Shown here: positions 63,305 through 64,000 of the stretch, one piece after another | How positions within the stretch are numbered: position 1 is the stretch's first letter | Layout: every line of letters begins with the position of its first letter | Source: Anaerovibrio sp. JC8 | GTDB taxonomy: Bacteria; Bacillota; Negativicutes; Selenomonadales; Selenomonadaceae | Direction of reading: 5' to 3' | Length of the DNA: 64,000 bases | Assembly: GCF_002100115.1 (NCBI RefSeq) | Contig: NZ_ANBM01000004.1 | Coordinates: 62,001 to 126,000 of the forward strand | Notes under the pieces: model-generated | The model's database searches: none | The model's input: only the letters and a program-made list of their open reading frames with translations | What the model was told of the DNA's origin: nothing | Made by a program: the position numbers and the translations under genes

Positions 63305-64000
63305 TTAGCACAATTTTGCCATGTTCCAGAGCTCATCCAGCTCATTTAAGGTGAAATCAGACCAGTTTTTCCCCGATTCCTTCACCTTATTTTCCACAAA
63401 ATGAAACCGCTCCGTAAACTTGCGGTTGGTGTTCATAAGAGCCAATTCAGCATCTACCTTCAGGAAACGGGCCAGATTTACCACCGTAAAGAGCACATCT
63501 CCCAGCTCCTCCTCAATATGCTGTGGATTCCCCTCAGCCTGGGCCTCCTTCAACTCGTCAACCTCTTCCTTTATCTTGTCCCATACCGGCGCTATTTCGT
63601 CCCAGTCAAAGCCCACCTTGGCCGCCTTGTGCTGGAGCTTCTGGGCACTCATAAGGGCAGGCAGCCCCTTTGGTACCCCGTCCAGTACGGATTGGCGCTC
63701 CTTCTTTTCCTTCTTTTTGATGGACTCCCAGGCCAGCACTGCCGCTCCCGCATCAGCCGCCTGTACATCCCCGAAGATATGAGGATGACGGCGCACCAGC
63801 TTCTCCGTGGCCTCATCAATAACCTGCTGCATGGAGAAATCTCCTGTTTCCTCCGCCATGCGGGCATGGAACACCACCTGCAGCAGCAAATCCCCCAGCT
63901 CCTCGCACATGAGATGCGGGTCCTGCAAATCAATGGCCTCAATTACCTCATAGGTTTCCTCAATGAGATTGGTGCGGATGCTTTCATGTGTCTGGGCAAT
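63305..64000 (-). CDS. mazG: Nucleoside triphosphate pyrophosphohydrolase MazG (5' part outside window)
   Basis: MazG cleaves NTPs to NMP and pyrophosphate. The frame stays open to base 64000, giving 232 visible residues. Both tandem MazG domains are seen. The first has THESIRTNLIEETYEVIEAI and EELGDLLLQVVFHARMAEE. The second begins near visible residue 130, with WDKIKEEVDELKEAQAEG and EELGDVLFTVVNLARFLKVD. Metal ligands are the EExxE and EELGD motifs. The start of domain 1, possibly preceded by a methylase-like domain as in YabN, is not visible. Confidence 0.93.
   Translation of the reverse strand: MAQTHESIRTNLIEETYEVIEAIDLQDPHLMCEELGDLLLQVVFHARMAEETGDFSMQQVIDEATEKLVRRHPHIFGDVQAADAGAAVLAWESIKKKEKKERQSVLDGVPKGLPALMSAQKLQHKAAKVGFDWDEIAPVWDKIKEEVDELKEAQAEGNPQHIEEELGDVLFTVVNLARFLKVDAELALMNTNRKFTERFHFVENKVKESGKNWSDFTLNELDELWNMAKLC

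Noticed and set aside
1-64000. Recent horizontal transfer or genomic island
   Set aside because: Base composition looks even, genes are core functions in conserved orders, and there is only one tRNA with no integrase or flanking direct repeats.

Overview
The window looks like chromosome of a flagellated, Gram-negative-walled Firmicute (Negativicutes, probably Selenomonadales near Selenomonas or Anaerovibrio; genus is inference). Firmicute features are CodY, HslVU, a glycine T-box, a ydaO-type c-di-AMP riboswitch and a dprA-topA-trmFO-hslVU-codY-flagellar gene order as in Bacillus. An outer membrane is implied by an ExbB-ExbD-TonB system and a secreted cobaltochelatase. Nearly every gene is on the minus strand; only about 24.28-25.08 kb (folate genes) and 34.07-34.28 kb (a small protein) are on plus. 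No IS element, prophage or CRISPR array was seen.

Layout. 0-14.7 kb: the fla/che-type operon, read right to left as flgB, flgC, fliE, fliF, fliG, fliH, fliI, fliJ, a lytic transglycosylase, motE-like, fliK, flgD, a TIGR02530-type gene, flgE, flbD, fliL, fliM, fliY (cut by the window edge). 15-22.9 kb: codY, hslU, hslV, trmFO, topA, dprA. 23-28.7 kb: pncB, a folB pair on plus, an NlpC/P60 hydrolase behind a c-di-AMP riboswitch, RNase P RNA, thiE, a Nif3-like gene, trmK. 28.9-33.9 kb: rpoD, dnaG, a dgt-like gene. 34-38.1 kb: a 70-residue unknown protein, glyS and glyQ with a T-box leader, tRNA-Arg(CCG). 38.2-39.9 kb: a metal ABC permease and ATPase. 40.1-45 kb: a cobalamin-riboswitch operon with cbiK, exbB, exbD, tonB and an ABC-2 exporter pair. 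45-47.2 kb: a GntP-type permease and a second, apparently orphan cobalamin riboswitch. 47.2-51.2 kb: CDF transporter, GH84 enzyme, M18 aminopeptidase. 51.7-59.5 kb: dusB, coaX, birA, ftsH, hpt, tilS, an S1-domain protein, FtsB/DivIC. 59.6-64 kb: a four-repeat zinc-ribbon protein, an MGDG/UgtP-type glycosyltransferase, an SDR reductase, HU, and mazG (cut by the window edge).

Most unusual content. (1) Five copies of a roughly 210-bp nested hairpin repeat (family A) between genes; the core sequence is conserved while the outer stem changes sequence but stays paired. (2) Two copies of a second hairpin repeat (family B, about 135-145 bp), one of them next to a family A copy. (3) A protein made of four tandem CxxC...CxxC domains. 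(4) A cobalamin riboswitch with a near-consensus promoter and a terminator but no adjacent gene. (5) One cobalamin-controlled operon joining a secreted cobaltochelatase to the TonB motor. (6) Lys/Ala-rich histone-like tails on RpoD, TopA and HU.

Limits: all calls come from reading the sequence by eye; no alignment, folding or database search was run. Several starts were moved downstream of the longest open frame where a Shine-Dalgarno sequence decided it.
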